A DNA stretch of 64,000 bases from Monoglobus pectinilyticus (GTDB lineage: Bacteria > Bacillota > Clostridia > Monoglobales > Monoglobaceae), in NCBI RefSeq assembly GCF_002874775.1, contig NZ_CP020991.1:1617225-1681224 (forward strand), read 5' to 3'. Both the position numbers and the translations under genes were made by a program. The notes beneath the pieces were generated by a model. It saw only the letters and a program-made list of their open reading frames with translations, had not been told where the DNA came from and searched no databases. Shown here one piece after another: positions 44,655 through 55,400 of this stretch. The first letter of the stretch is position 1. Each line of letters begins with the position of its first letter.

Positions 44655-45792
44655 CAGTGCAGGAAAGGCGTATTATTTTGACCCGGACGGGCAAAACCTT
44701 TCTATGGGCACAATGGTAGTCGTAGAGACCTCTCATGGTGTAGAGATGGGAAAGGTTTCTATCCCAAACCGTGAGGTTAGTGAAAAAGATTTAAAAGCGC
44801 CTCTAAAAAAAATAATAAGAGTTGCGACCGATGATGATATAAAGCAGCTGAATGAAAATCAAGTTAAAGAAAAAGAAGCGTTTAAAACGGCGAGTGAACT
44901 TATTATTAAGCATAAACTAGAGATGAAGCTTATAGATGTCGAATATACGTTTGACAGAAGCAAAATTCTGTTTTACTTTACCGCTGACGGAAGAGTTGAC
45001 TTTAGAGACCTTGTTAAGTCATTGGCGAGTGTGTTCAGAACAAGGATAGAACTGCGCCAAATCGGAGTTCGTGATGAGGCGAGACAGCTTGGAAGCATTG
45101 GAATATGCGGCAGATTTTTGTGCTGCAGTACTTTTCTTGACGACTTTCGTCCGGTTTCGATAAAGATGGCTAAAGAACAAGGGCTATCGCTTAATCCTAC
45201 AAAGATTTCAGGAGTGTGCGGCAGACTTATGTGCTGCCTGCAGTATGAAGAGGCGGCTTATGATGACGCGCTGAAAACTATGCCTGAAAGAGGGGCAACT
45301 GTTGAAACTTTGGACGGTACCGGAACCGTGGTGGACACAGCAACGCTTAAGCAGCAGATAAGAGTAAAGTTAGACGGAACCGAAGGTCATAAAACCGAGG
45401 TATATAATGTTGGAGAATTCAATATTGTAGGACATGAGCCTTCTGTGTCACTGGACGAATTGAAGTCTAAAAAAGAGCAGGAAGTTTTAGAAAAAGCTCA
45501 AAGACTGCTTGAGGACAGCGAGAGAATAAACTCAATTTTTGCAAATGAAGATACTGAGTTTGAGAAGGAAACAGAGCGTGAGAACAAAGAAAATCAGAAC
45601 AAAAACAAAAATAACAGAAGAAGACGGCGCCCTGCAGGAAGGAAACCGGCACCCAAAAACTCAGGAAACACAGAATCTAAGAATCCCTCTTTGAAAAATT
45701 CGGAGTCTGATAATAAAGAGGGAAACAACAAAAGGCGGTATCGCCGTCCCAGCCCAAAAAAGACAGGCAACGGCGGTTATAATAACCAATAA
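44626..45792 (+). CDS. ricT: PSP1-domain protein RicT (YaaT)
   Basis: The 388-aa protein is of the RicT type; in Bacillus it is part of the Y-complex that adjusts mRNA maturation by RNase Y and affects sporulation and biofilm development. The PSP1 domain begins IIGVRFNSAGKAYYFDP. The cysteine motifs GICGRFLCCSTFLDDF and GVCGRLMCCLQYEE match those that hold iron-sulfur clusters in that complex. The C-terminus is extended by a strongly basic low-complexity tail (NRRRRRPAGRKPAPK) not needed for the fold and possibly RNA binding. The ATG at 44626 follows GGGAGG inside holB. Confidence 0.93.
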   Translation: MAEIIGVRFNSAGKAYYFDPDGQNLSMGTMVVVETSHGVEMGKVSIPNREVSEKDLKAPLKKIIRVATDDDIKQLNENQVKEKEAFKTASELIIKHKLEMKLIDVEYTFDRSKILFYFTADGRVDFRDLVKSLASVFRTRIELRQIGVRDEARQLGSIGICGRFLCCSTFLDDFRPVSIKMAKEQGLSLNPTKISGVCGRLMCCLQYEEAAYDDALKTMPERGATVETLDGTGTVVDTATLKQQIRVKLDGTEGHKTEVYNVGEFNIVGHEPSVSLDELKSKKEQEVLEKAQRLLEDSERINSIFANEDTEFEKETERENKENQNKNKNNRRRRRPAGRKPAPKNSGNTESKNPSLKNSESDNKEGNNKRRYRRPSPKKTGNGGYNNQ

Positions 45793-45806
45793 GTTTGGAG
45801 AAAAAT

Positions 45807-46565
45807 ATGCGAAGATTTTTTACTGAACCTGATAATATTGATTTAGACAACGGCACTTTGACTATTATTGATGACGCGGTGCACATTTCCAAAGTCTTGA
45901 GAATGGAATGCGGAGATAAAATTATAGTTTTTGACGGTACAGGATATGAATATGAAGCTATGCTTATAAAAATAGAAAAAGAGAAGAGCATAGCCAATAT
46001 TTTGGGAAGGAGCCTGTTAGAACTGGAACCCGAAACAAAAGTTACTCTGTTTCAAGGGATTCCAAAATCGGATAAGCTGGAGATAATAGTTCAAAAAGCT
46101 GTGGAGCTTGGTGTTCATGATATCGTTCCTGTTAAAACGTCGAGGTCTGTTGCAAAGATTGCTGATGATAAAAAGGGCCGGCAAAAGATAGAGCGTCTCA
46201 ATAAAATATCCAAAGAAGCGGCTAAGCAGTGCGGAAGAGGGCTTGTGCCAAAAGTTTCAATGCCTGTTGTCTTCAGTGCTATGGCTGATATTTTGAAAAA
46301 TTATGACCTTTCAATAATGTTTTATGAGGAGCTGGGTCATGACGGAAAGAAAAATTTAAAAGAAATTTTAAGGACAAATCCTGAGGCGGAATCTATTGCA
46401 GTATTGATTGGACCTGAGGGTGGGTTTTCTCCGTCAGAGGCTGAGACTATTCAAGACATGAATGAAAATACCTTCTGCGCAGGACTAGGAAAAAGGATAC
46501 TTAGGACAGAGACCGCAGGAAGCACCGCTCTTTCTGTGATTATGTATGAAAAAGATGAAATATGA
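45807..46565 (+). CDS. rsmE: 16S rRNA (uracil-1498-N3)-methyltransferase
   Basis: SPOUT-class methyltransferase (252 aa) that modifies U1498 in the small-subunit decoding region. MRRFFTEPDNI at the N-terminus is typical, then VTLFQGIPKSDKLEIIVQKA, VELGVHDIVPVKTSRSV, the cofactor knot AVLIGPEGGFSPSEAE and the closing segment LGKRILRTETAGSTAL. The ATG at 45807 is served by TTGGAGA; a TTG at 45795 would start inside the ribosome binding site. It follows ricT after 14 bases. Confidence 0.96.
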   Translation: MRRFFTEPDNIDLDNGTLTIIDDAVHISKVLRMECGDKIIVFDGTGYEYEAMLIKIEKEKSIANILGRSLLELEPETKVTLFQGIPKSDKLEIIVQKAVELGVHDIVPVKTSRSVAKIADDKKGRQKIERLNKISKEAAKQCGRGLVPKVSMPVVFSAMADILKNYDLSIMFYEELGHDGKKNLKEILRTNPEAESIAVLIGPEGGFSPSEAETIQDMNENTFCAGLGKRILRTETAGSTALSVIMYEKDEI

Positions 46566-46612
46566 GATATAATGCTGAAAATATTCTTCAGCAAAATGAA
46601 GGAGAGAAGAAA

Positions 46613-47119
46613 ATGGCGGCAATGACAAAAAAGGAAAAAATGGCGGCAAAAAGCAAGAAGATTCGCGACAAGGAGCAGAGAAGAGAAAAGCTTACAAACT
46701 GGTATATGATAAATCTGAGCTTTGGTATTTTGGCTATTATAGCGGTTCTTATTCTAAGACAGCTCTATTTGATGCCTTCAATGCTATCATATATGCAGAT
46801 TGTAACGTGGGTAATGACCGGTGTGTTTGCAGCTGCGGCAATAGTTGTCTTATCACTGGGCCTGACCGGGAAGATAAAGAATAAGCAAAGGGCTGTGAAT
46901 TATAGTATTTTCTTGGGCGTTTGCGCTTTGGGTTCGTTTTGGCTGGCACTGTATAATAAAATCAGAGTAGCGGCTGAAAATGTTCTGCATTTCATTACTA
47001 ATAATACGAATTTAAACATCAACTCACATTGGAATATTAATTTATTGATTATAGGTATTGTTGTTTACCTTATAGCTGCTTTTGTTTATTATGTTATAAA
47101 GCTGTACAGAACAAAATAG
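46613..47119 (+). CDS. Uncharacterised four-helix membrane protein
   Basis: A 168-aa protein with a charged, lysine-rich N-terminus (MAAMTKKEKMAAKSKK, about 35 residues) and four hydrophobic segments (about 37-53, 64-83, 96-113 and 145-163). I do not recognise the family. GGAGAGAAGAAA directly precedes the ATG at 46613; an in-frame ATG at 46562 overlaps the rsmE stop and has no ribosome binding site. It is the last gene of the holB-ricT-rsmE run, ahead of a terminator. Confidence 0.75.
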   Translation: MAAMTKKEKMAAKSKKIRDKEQRREKLTNWYMINLSFGILAIIAVLILRQLYLMPSMLSYMQIVTWVMTGVFAAAAIVVLSLGLTGKIKNKQRAVNYSIFLGVCALGSFWLALYNKIRVAAENVLHFITNNTNLNINSHWNINLLIIGIVVYLIAAFVYYVIKLYRTK

Positions 47120-47135
47120 AAGTTATACATATATA

Positions 47136-47186
47136 AAAATAACCGGGAAACAGCGGAAATTATTCCGCTATACTCCGGTTATTTTT
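47136..47186. terminator. Nested terminator between convergent genes
   Basis: An outer stem, AAATAACCGG with CCGGTTATTT (47137-47146 and 47175-47184), encloses an inner hairpin AGCGGAA/TTCCGCT (47152-47158 with 47163-47169). T-runs on both strands allow two-way termination. Confidence 0.75.
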
Positions 47187-47208
47187 ATATAGTATCGATT
47201 TATTATAA

Positions 47209-47952
47209 CTATTTTTTCAGCAGTGAAGCCGCCCAGTCCTTGTCTTCTTTGGTTACACGGTATGAATCTCTCAGTTTTCTGACTGTCATTTTTAAGACAG
47301 CGTCTCCCAATGAAAAGTTGTTTGTCAGATAATCTTTTGTCAAGTCCCTTTGCTTGGCAAAAGCGGTTGCGATAAGCCACGCCTGCGCCATTTGAACATA
47401 ATATTCGTCACTTTTCACGCTGTTGGCTTCGTTTAGAGCGTATTCAGTGTTTTCTTTATCGCAGAGATAATAATCAAGCAAAATTATAAGCCCGACTCTT
47501 TGTTCCCAGGGGTTTTCGCTCTTTAAAAATCTATATATTTCAATTTTGTATTCTTCAATATATTTTTTTATTTCTTTAAACGAACTTACGGGACAATCAC
47601 AGCATGCCCAATTGTTGACTTTGGAGGCATAGGTTCTGATTCTTTGACAGAGTTCCCCGAACGGAAGTTTGGCATATCCAATTACCATTCCATATATAGA
47701 AATCTCTTCATGAGATAAGGATTTATTATCAAGAGCGTCCACATAATCCAAAAAAGCGCGAAAAGACCCTTTTGCAATCAATTTGGCAGTATCGCGCATT
47801 TTGGGAACCCTTACTCCGTAAATTTGACTTTCGTTTGATATAGGTGTTATTTTGCTGTTAAATTCTTTATATTTGTCGTCAGCAAGACTTTTTAGGTATT
47901 CAATATAGGCTTGGTAGCTGTTATCATTCCATATTGTTTGTGTAAAATCCAT
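47209..47952 (-). CDS. DNA alkylation repair protein (AlkD-like)
   Basis: The 247-aa HEAT-repeat-like protein resembles AlkD glycosylases, which remove bulky cationic alkylpurines. GVRVPKMRDTAKLIAKGSFR near residue 50, the loop VNNWACCDCPVSSF, and the helical repeat WEQRVGLIILLDYYL fit this family, and VQMAQAWLIATAFAK is typical of its C-terminal part. Start: the ATG at 47952 follows AGGCGGAA; a longer frame starting at 47991 overlaps the upstream gene. The DUF1273 gene lies 22 bases upstream on the same strand. Confidence 0.85.
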   Translation of the reverse strand: MDFTQTIWNDNSYQAYIEYLKSLADDKYKEFNSKITPISNESQIYGVRVPKMRDTAKLIAKGSFRAFLDYVDALDNKSLSHEEISIYGMVIGYAKLPFGELCQRIRTYASKVNNWACCDCPVSSFKEIKKYIEEYKIEIYRFLKSENPWEQRVGLIILLDYYLCDKENTEYALNEANSVKSDEYYVQMAQAWLIATAFAKQRDLTKDYLTNNFSLGDAVLKMTVRKLRDSYRVTKEDKDWAASLLKK

Positions 47953-47974
47953 ATTATTCCGCCTTTTAATATAT

Positions 47975-48490
47975 TTAATCCTCAAAATCACCGGTTAGGA
48001 CGTTAATAATCCGACAGTGCCCTGAATCTAAAGCATAATTGGTAGTGTAAGCCGTTCCGCTGGACATAGAGAGAATATACACAATAACCGCCGAACTGTT
48101 ATCTACCATAAATCTGTTACGCTTGTGCATACATTCGGGCGTATAGCTTTCCGATACATATATGACTTCATCGGCGCTTCCGAGAAGTTTTGTATATTGA
48201 TTTTTTTGTATCTTGTTCCATTTGCAAGCCTGGTCTTTGCACGGAAGAGCAAGTATAAGCCTGATATTTGAATATTTAGAGCGAAGTTTAATAACACTTT
48301 CCGCCGCCAGCGTATCAAAGCCAAGAGCGCCTCCTGAGATAAAATTTGTTATTCCCTTATTATAGAGCGTTTCAAGTATTTTATCCAAATTAGCAAGAAT
48401 GTTGTCATAGTCCTGAGACTTCACAATCCTGTGTCCGCTGAAGCAGCAAGTGTTTTTTTGATTTATATTATTTTCCGCTGTAAATTTCAA
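47975..48490 (-). CDS. DUF1273/SLOG-family protein (YpsA-like)
   Basis: The 171-aa protein has a Rossmann-like SLOG fold, related to DprA and to nucleotide-derived-ligand sensors. CCFSGHRIVKSQDYDNI at the N-terminus, FISGGALGFDTLAAESVI as the glycine-rich ligand site and the ADEVIYVSES strand are typical. Its function is unknown; YpsA of Bacillus affects cell division. The start is a TTG at 48490 preceded by AAAGGTGATG; a nearby ATG is out of frame. It pairs with the AlkD-like gene on one transcript. Confidence 0.82.
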   Translation of the reverse strand: MKFTAENNINQKNTCCFSGHRIVKSQDYDNILANLDKILETLYNKGITNFISGGALGFDTLAAESVIKLRSKYSNIRLILALPCKDQACKWNKIQKNQYTKLLGSADEVIYVSESYTPECMHKRNRFMVDNSSAVIVYILSMSSGTAYTTNYALDSGHCRIINVLTGDFED

Positions 48491-48507
48491 ATTTCATCAC
48501 CTTTTAT

Positions 48508-48568
48508 AGTATATCATTGATTAAGTGTTAACACAAGTCTTTACTTTTTGCTTTTTTTGATTTATAAT
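48508..48568. promoter_or_regulatory. Divergent promoters around a GTGTTAACAC palindrome
   Basis: Minus: TTGTGT (48531-48536), 17 bases, TATACT (48508-48513), serving the DUF1273-AlkD pair. Plus: TTTACT (48540-48545), 17 bases, TATAAT (48563-48568), serving lrgA. The perfect palindrome GTGTTAACAC (48525-48534) overlaps the minus -35 box and could let one regulator act on both. Confidence 0.55.
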
Positions 48569-48591
48569 ATTTCGCTAGAGGCTGGTGAATT

Positions 48592-48978
48592 ATGAGAATT
48601 TTAAAACAAATTGGATTTATATTTGGTATTTGTTTGGTGGGTCAGATAATAGCGGAGCTAATACCGGTGCCGTTTCCCGGAAGCGTAATGAGTATGGTGC
48701 TGTTATTTATATTGTTTATGCTTAACTGGGCAAATCCTGAAAAGCTGAAAAATGTTAATGATTTTTTGCTGGAAAATATGTCGTTTTTTTTCGTTCCGTC
48801 AGCGGTTAGCATAATAACAAAGTATGATTTAATAAAAAACAGTATTGTTCAGATTTTGATTATCTGTGTTGTTTCGTTTGTGGTGACATTTGCTGTAACG
48901 GCTTATACAGTCACTTTTGTTATGAAAATACAAGAGCGTTTCAGAAGGAAAAGAATTGGTTCGGGAGATGAATGCTGA
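48592..48978 (+). CDS. lrgA: LrgA/CidA family holin-like protein
   Basis: The 128-aa membrane protein has four hydrophobic segments. The family phrase IIAELIPVPFPGSVMSMVL is present, as is FLLENMSFFFVPSAVSII. LrgA and CidA proteins are holin/antiholin-like and have also been linked to export or uptake of small carbon metabolites such as pyruvate, with LrgB as partner. GGTGA precedes the ATG. Overlap with lrgB shows coupled expression. Confidence 0.9.
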   Translation: MRILKQIGFIFGICLVGQIIAELIPVPFPGSVMSMVLLFILFMLNWANPEKLKNVNDFLLENMSFFFVPSAVSIITKYDLIKNSIVQILIICVVSFVVTFAVTAYTVTFVMKIQERFRRKRIGSGDEC

Positions 48979-49670
48979 TGCAGGACATAATTAATAACAT
49001 AACATCCAGCGCCCTGTTCGGGGTTACACTGAGTATATTTGCATATGTTTTCGGGGTAATGGCTAATAAAAAACTTAAGACGCCTATAGCCAATCCTGTT
49101 CTTATTGCTGATATAATTATTGTAACTATTTTATTGGCGCTTAATATTCCATACGAAAATTATGCTGTCGGCGGAAGTTTTATAGAGCTGTTTCTGGCTC
49201 CAGTAACAGCGGCTTTGGCGGTTAAGATACACGCTCAGATTAAAGAGCTGAAAGCGAATTGGCTGCCGCTGATTATCGGAACGGCTGTCGGGTCGCTGGC
49301 TTCTATATTATGTGTTCTGTTTATGTGCCGTTTATTTGGGTTTAGTGATACGCTGACAGTATCTTTATTTCCAAAATCAGTTACAACAGCTATAGCGATA
49401 CCGATTAGTGAAAGTCACGGCGGCGTTTCAGCGATAACGGTTATCTCGCTGATGTTTACCGGTATGCTCGGTGCCATGTTTTCACCAGTTTTGATAAAAT
49501 TATTCCGTATAAAAAATCCGGTCGCAGCAGGCACCGCTATAGGAACATCGTCACATGCACTCGGCACAACAAAGGCCTTAGAACTGGGAGATGTTGAGGG
49601 GGCAATGAGCGGTATTGCCATAGGAATGGCAGGTTTAATAACTACTGTCTATTCTATTTTTATGCTGTAA
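48972..49670 (+). CDS. lrgB: LrgB family protein
   Basis: The 232-aa polytopic membrane protein is the normal LrgA partner. NKKLKTPIANPVLIADIIIV, AAVKIHAQIKELKANWLP-like segments, FPKSVTTAIAIPISESHGG and IGTSSHALGTTKALELGDVE match LrgB. The start codon is either the ATG at 48972, overlapping lrgA by 7 bases, or the ATG at 48978; GGGAGA upstream allows both. Confidence 0.9.
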   Translation: MLMQDIINNITSSALFGVTLSIFAYVFGVMANKKLKTPIANPVLIADIIIVTILLALNIPYENYAVGGSFIELFLAPVTAALAVKIHAQIKELKANWLPLIIGTAVGSLASILCVLFMCRLFGFSDTLTVSLFPKSVTTAIAIPISESHGGVSAITVISLMFTGMLGAMFSPVLIKLFRIKNPVAAGTAIGTSSHALGTTKALELGDVEGAMSGIAIGMAGLITTVYSIFML

Positions 49671-49749
49671 GGGTTTAAAAATAAAAGTAAATATAAATAA
49701 CAATTCATATAATTATGCAGGTTAAAAATTATTTTATAGGGTGAAGAAG

Positions 49750-52248
49750 ATGAAAACAAATAAAGTTTATTCAAATAAGTATTGGGAAGTAAAACCTTTT
49801 CCGGAGAGTGTGGAGGAGGGAAGAACCTGGCGTGAAGGAATGGTAGGAGGCAACGGAGAAAATGGTTTTATAACCAGCGGCGCGCCTTATTCGGATACGA
49901 TTATTTATCAGAATATTAATTTCATAATGCCTAGTGATGAACCGAGATATACGCCGGAGGAGCTTTTAAGCGAACTTGAGGAGGCAAGGCAGGCTGTAAT
50001 AAATTTTGATGATACGTGGGACGTGCATGGAAGGAAGAGAACATGTTTTTATTGTTTTCATCCGGGTCATTTACTGAGAATGAATATGAATGACCGGAAC
50101 TGTGAAAGTTATGTGCGCTGGACTGATTATGAAACGGGCGAAGTGTGCGTTAGTTTTGAGGATGAGGACGGAATATGGGAAAGAAGAACGTTTACCTCGC
50201 ATACTGACAATGTAACTATTACAGAAATAAAAAAATCATCTAAAGATTCAAAAATTGATATGGTTATAAGTATTGATGATGTCTCATCGATGAAAAAGTT
50301 CGGGCTTCGTGATGAAAATTTTATGCAGTATAAGAAGCTTGTTGATGAAGACGGTTCATATATAGCCCAAGCGGCTCATTATCCGTCATATGAAGGTTCT
50401 GAACTGAAAAACGGTGGTTATGCCGGGGTCACCTATGTTTTGAATATTGGCGGAACTAAAGAAAAGATACTGCTTGAAAACACAGATGAAAAACAAAATG
50501 TTGGAGAGGAACAAAATCCGGCTGTAAAAATCTGCGGTGCTGAGGCTGTTTATTTGATAACCAAAACCGGCAGGACTTTTGATATGGGAGAATTTCAAGA
50601 GTTTAAGAATAGTAAAAGTTATAAACTTGTTGATTCTTTGCTTAATGATTGTATTGCTGCCGCTGAAAACTATGGAGGCAGTAAGTTCAGCTATGATGAC
50701 GCTTTGAAAAAGAGTGCCGAGATACAAAAGGAGATGTTTGGGGCAGTATATTTTTCATTGGGGAACGATGAGAATATACCAAATGAAGACTTGATTGAAA
50801 GACAGAAAAGCAGAGAGGTTCTCAGCAGTTCTTTTGTAGAAAAGGCATATAACCATGGAAGATATGCAATGACCTGCTGCGCCGGAAAAACTATGAGCCG
50901 TTTGTGCGGTATGTGGAGCGGCGAATGGAACACAAAATGGCGTGGGATATATACAATGGACGCCAATGTTAACATTCAGTCCAGCGGTATGAATACAGGA
51001 AATTTAAAAGAATTCGGAATAGGATATGTTAATTTTGTTCTGAGACAGATTGATGACTGGAAAGATAACGCAAAAAAATCTTACGGTATGGAAGACGCTA
51101 TTCAGGTTCCTGTAAACTGTGACGGCGACAGGGCAATGATGGTGGAATACGACAGCAACTACCCGTTTCAGTATTGGAACGCAGGAGCGTCTTGGATGAT
51201 ACAGCCTATCTTTGAGATGTATCAGTGCTTTGGAAATATTACTGTAAATACTGATTTTGGAGATAAAGAATTGCTCGGCGATATATTATTGCCTTTGCTT
51301 AGAATGCAGACCAACTTTTGGAAACAGCTGTGCACTCCCGAGTATTTTACTGATACGGATGGCAATGCGTGTTATTTAAAAGGTAAAAAAAGCTTAAATG
51401 ACGGTGAAAAATATCTGATAATACCATCGTATTCTCCGGAAAATCATCCTAAAGGATATGAATCTACTATAACCGCCAATGCTGCAATGGATATTTCAGC
51501 CGCGCGCGACGGTCTCAGAATGAATATTGAGGTTGAAAAAATATTAAAATTTGAAGGATATGAGGACAGAATATCAGAAATTCAGAATTTTGAAAAACTA
51601 TTGCCTGATTATAAATTCGACGATAGCGGAGCGCTTTGTGAGTGGTCAATGAAAGGTTATGAGGAAAACAATGTTCATAGGCATATAAGCCATCTTTACT
51701 GTGCTTGGCCGGCATATGAAACTCAGCACAGCAAAGTGCTCACAGACGCGTGCAATCAGGCCATAGAGAACAGAAACACTGAAAATAAAGGCCATGACGA
51801 CACGGCTTCACATGGATGGGTACATAAGGCTTTAGTGGCGGCAAGACTGAAAAATTCGAAATCTGTGTATGAAACCCTATATACATTATTAAACAGTGAA
51901 ATTTATTACACTTCTCTGATGACTGACCATAATACTGACAGACGTGCAGATACTTATTGTACAGATACCGGGTTTGGTATTGTTGGTATTATTAACGAGG
52001 CTTTGCTCTATTCAAATACAGGAGAAATAGAACTTTTGCCTGCGCTGCCTGTGCAGTGGAAATGCGGAGAAATAAGAGGTCTTATGGCAAGAACCGAAGC
52101 GGAAGTCTTCATTAAATGGTTTGATGGAAAAGCGGAAGCTAAAATCAAGTCTTTTAAGCCTCAGACAATAACAGTATCATGCGGAGAGAGTAAAAAAACA
52201 GTTGATTTTAAAGCGGGAGAAGAGAAAGAATTGGAGTTTATTCTTTAA
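49750..52248 (+). CDS. Glycoside hydrolase family 95-like enzyme (alpha-fucosidase/alpha-L-galactosidase type)
   Basis: The 832-aa protein lacks a signal peptide, so it probably acts on imported oligosaccharides. The N-terminal beta-sandwich has WREGMVGGNGENGFI. The catalytic (alpha/alpha)6 domain has LCGMWSGEWNTKWRGIYTMD followed by NVNIQ, comparable to the asparagine pair of family 95. PSYSPENHPKG carries the likely general acid, HRHISHLYCAWP follows, and HDDTASHGWVHKAL and a final beta domain (ELLPALPVQWKCGEIRGLMA) close the protein. GH95 members remove alpha-1,2-L-fucose or L-galactose from plant polysaccharides. The start at 49750 fits GGGTGA; a GTG at 49741 is also open. Exact specificity is not evident. 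Confidence 0.8.
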   Translation: MKTNKVYSNKYWEVKPFPESVEEGRTWREGMVGGNGENGFITSGAPYSDTIIYQNINFIMPSDEPRYTPEELLSELEEARQAVINFDDTWDVHGRKRTCFYCFHPGHLLRMNMNDRNCESYVRWTDYETGEVCVSFEDEDGIWERRTFTSHTDNVTITEIKKSSKDSKIDMVISIDDVSSMKKFGLRDENFMQYKKLVDEDGSYIAQAAHYPSYEGSELKNGGYAGVTYVLNIGGTKEKILLENTDEKQNVGEEQNPAVKICGAEAVYLITKTGRTFDMGEFQEFKNSKSYKLVDSLLNDCIAAAENYGGSKFSYDDALKKSAEIQKEMFGAVYFSLGNDENIPNEDLIERQKSREVLSSSFVEKAYNHGRYAMTCCAGKTMSRLCGMWSGEWNTKWRGIYTMDANVNIQSSGMNTGNLKEFGIGYVNFVLRQIDDWKDNAKKSYGMEDAIQVPVNCDGDRAMMVEYDSNYPFQYWNAGASWMIQPIFEMYQCFGNITVNTDFGDKELLGDILLPLLRMQTNFWKQLCTPEYFTDTDGNACYLKGKKSLNDGEKYLIIPSYSPENHPKGYESTITANAAMDISAARDGLRMNIEVEKILKFEGYEDRISEIQNFEKLLPDYKFDDSGALCEWSMKGYEENNVHRHISHLYCAWPAYETQHSKVLTDACNQAIENRNTENKGHDDTASHGWVHKALVAARLKNSKSVYETLYTLLNSEIYYTSLMTDHNTDRRADTYCTDTGFGIVGIINEALLYSNTGEIELLPALPVQWKCGEIRGLMARTEAEVFIKWFDGKAEAKIKSFKPQTITVSCGESKKTVDFKAGEEKELEFIL

Positions 52249-52326
52249 TGCTATTCTGTTATAACAGTCTTATTTCAGTTAGTGCAATACAAATAATTTG
52301 AGTCTTAAATTTTTTTATGATAAAAT

Positions 52327-52377
52327 AAAAATCTAAGCCTTTCCGATATAATTGGGCGGGCTTAGATTTAATTTTTG
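52327..52377. terminator. Bidirectional terminator between convergent genes
   Basis: AAATCTAAGCC (52329-52339) pairs with GGCTTAGATTT (52359-52369) around a 19-base loop, with T-rich sequence on both strands. Confidence 0.75.
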
Positions 52378-52424
52378 TTCTTTAAGTTATAGCTTTGTTT
52401 ATAATTTTATAAATTATAGTTTGT

Positions 52425-55400
52425 TTATATATATTTGTGCAGGGTTTTAAACATATCATCCACATTGATAGGTTTGGATATATGGGCGTTCATACCTGAA
52501 GAAAGAGCCTTGGTTATATCGCTTTCAAAGCTATGGGCGGTTATAGCTATTATTGGTATGGTTACGGCATCAGGTTTTTCTGAGTTTCGTATTTGTGCCG
52601 TCGCTTCATATCCGTCCAGATTTGGCATCTGCACGTCCATTAGTATCAAATCAAAATAATTATCAGCCGAATTATTATATTTTTTCACAGCGTCTAAACC
52701 GTCAACTGCAAGTTCAACGTTTGCATTTTGTGATTTTAAAAGCTCGGAAATAATTTCGCGGTTGAGAGCATTATCCTCAGTTACTAAGATATTTTTTCCG
52801 GCTATACTTTTTTCTGAATTTTCAGAGTGATCGTTTTTACTTAATTTGGTTTGATTATTTTCATATTTAAATGGAAGCTCAACCGTCACGGATGTTCCTG
52901 AACCAGATTTACTTTTAATATTTATGCTTCCTTTTAAAAGCGTAACCAAATTTTTTACAATTGACATTCCGAGTCCGGTGCCTCCGTACTCGCGGGAAAT
53001 TCTTTCATCCTGCTGCTCAAACGGTGTAAAAATTCTGTCTTTAAATTCGTCAGTCATACCTATTCCGTTATCGGTTATTATAAATGATATGTATAAAATA
53101 TTATCCACTTCAGAGCGGCGCAGGATATCAAACTCTATTTTTCCGTTTTTACCGGTAAATTTGACTGCGTTTGATAATATATTCAGCATTATTTGTTTGA
53201 AACGGAGAGAATCTCCAATCAGGGCAAGACCTGAAAGGCGTTTATCAAAAGATATTTTTAAGTCAATATTCTTTTCTTCTGTCTGAGCGTTAATTGCGGC
53301 AAGAAGTTCGTCTACAGCGTCTTTCAAAACAAATTTTTCTGTTTTCGTCTGCAATTTTCCGCTGTCGATTTTCGAAAGATCAAGTATATCGTTTATAAGA
53401 GAAAGCAGATGCTTGGAAGCATACTCTGTTTTTTGGAGATAATTATTTAGTTTTACTTTATCATCGATATTTTGTTTAGACAGATTAGTGAAACCGATTA
53501 TTGCATTGAGAGGAGTTCTTATCTCATGTGAAATATTTCTTAAAAATTTATCTCTTGTTTTTGCAGAATTTTCAGCTACTATCAGCGCGTCACGCAAGCC
53601 GTTTTCGTATTCTATTTGTCGTTTTTTTGTTTCGTCGATATTTCGGTTTGCAATAAGAATACATTTGCAGCCTGATTTTGTTTTATTATCATCGTGAATA
53701 CTTTCCACAAAATACATATACCAAGAGTATTTGCCGTCCTGTTTGCAGGTGCGCGCTTCAAAACTAAAACTTTCGCCGCAAAATAGTTTTGACATATTTA
53801 CATCAGAAAAGTATTCCAAAAAATTTTTTCTATCGTTTGGATGTATATTGTTTAGACATATATACTCTATATATTTTTTTAAACCAAATTCAAAATTGCA
53901 TGAATTAGACACGCCGTTTCTGTTGATGACTTCCACGTTTGACGAGGTGTTATTATAAGTAACCCGCCACACTTGGTCATACATGCTCATCAATACTTTG
54001 CCGAGTATAACATCGTTTGCAGTTCTTTTAGCTTTAATTTTATTCTTTACTATTATAAAAAAGCATATAAAAAATATAATGAGAAACAGAATAATTATGC
54101 TAAGCAGCAGCGTCATCATATCGGGATAACTATGGAACAATGTTTTCAGGTTGTAACTGTCATCATAAATATTGTTGTTTTTGACTATAATGTTGTCGAT
54201 TTGACCGTTGGTTATTGAAAGCAGCGATTTATCAATTATTCTCAGCAGTGTTGGGTCTGCCGTATCGGATACGCCTATAGATATATCTTGTATAGAGCCC
54301 GTAAGGTCGTTGCTTACTAAATCGGAATATTTAAACTTTGATAAAAGATAATTCGCAGTGATACTGTTCGCGTAAGTACAATTGACGTTGCCGTTTTCGA
54401 CTGCGTCAAAACATTCTTCAATCGTGTCGTATTCTATTATTGCAGAGGTCGATTCATATTTCTCTCGTATAAACTTATTTATGTAAAATCCTTTTGGAAG
54501 CGCTATGGTGTTCTTATTTGATTCTTCAATTTTTTTGATTTGTATTATGTTAGAGTTTAGATAAGGATTTGATAATGATACATTGTGTTCGGACGCCCAG
54601 TTATAGTCATATGTGATTCCTGAAATTATATCCGCTTCTCCTTCATTTATCATTCGGCATGCTTCCTCATATGATGGAGCGTCAATTATTGTAAATTTCA
54701 GACCGGAATATTTTGATATAAGCTGTAAAACATCGGCTGATATTCCTGAATATTTTTTGTTGTTTGTATCATAATATTCTATTGGCGCCCAATACGGGTC
54801 GTAAACTACTTTGAACTCAGGCGAGCTGTTTATAAAATCAATCTCCTGCTGTGTGAAATTCGGCTGGAATATTTGACCGTTATTGAAATATTTTTTATGC
54901 ATCTGATAGCTGAAGGCAGGTGAAATATTTTTCATTTCAAACAATATATTATCCAGTTTATTAAGATATGGACTGCCTTTGGTTAAGGCAAAATATACAG
55001 GCATTTCGGGAAACCGGGTTATAACTTTAAGATTTTTTTTGCTGCCGGATCCAATAGTATAAATAAGGTCTATTTGATTTGAAAATAATGCGTTCTGCAT
55101 TTCAAATTGGGTTTTAAAGTATATAGGCTGATAGGTATACCCATACTTATTTATATAATCATCAAGCTGATAGTTATGACGGCTGCCTTCCAGTATACCT
55201 ATTTTCAGGTCAGCTGTTTTACCTAAATTGTCAAAGTTCATATCTTCTCTTGCTGAGGAGGCATAGAGTTCATATGCGGCTGTTGACATCTCGTATTTAG
55301 AAAAATCATATTTATAGGCGTCTTCCCTATTTTTGCTTATACCGCAGACAATATCTACTTGTCCATTTTCCAGCATATTTAAACAATCGGCAAAAGGGGC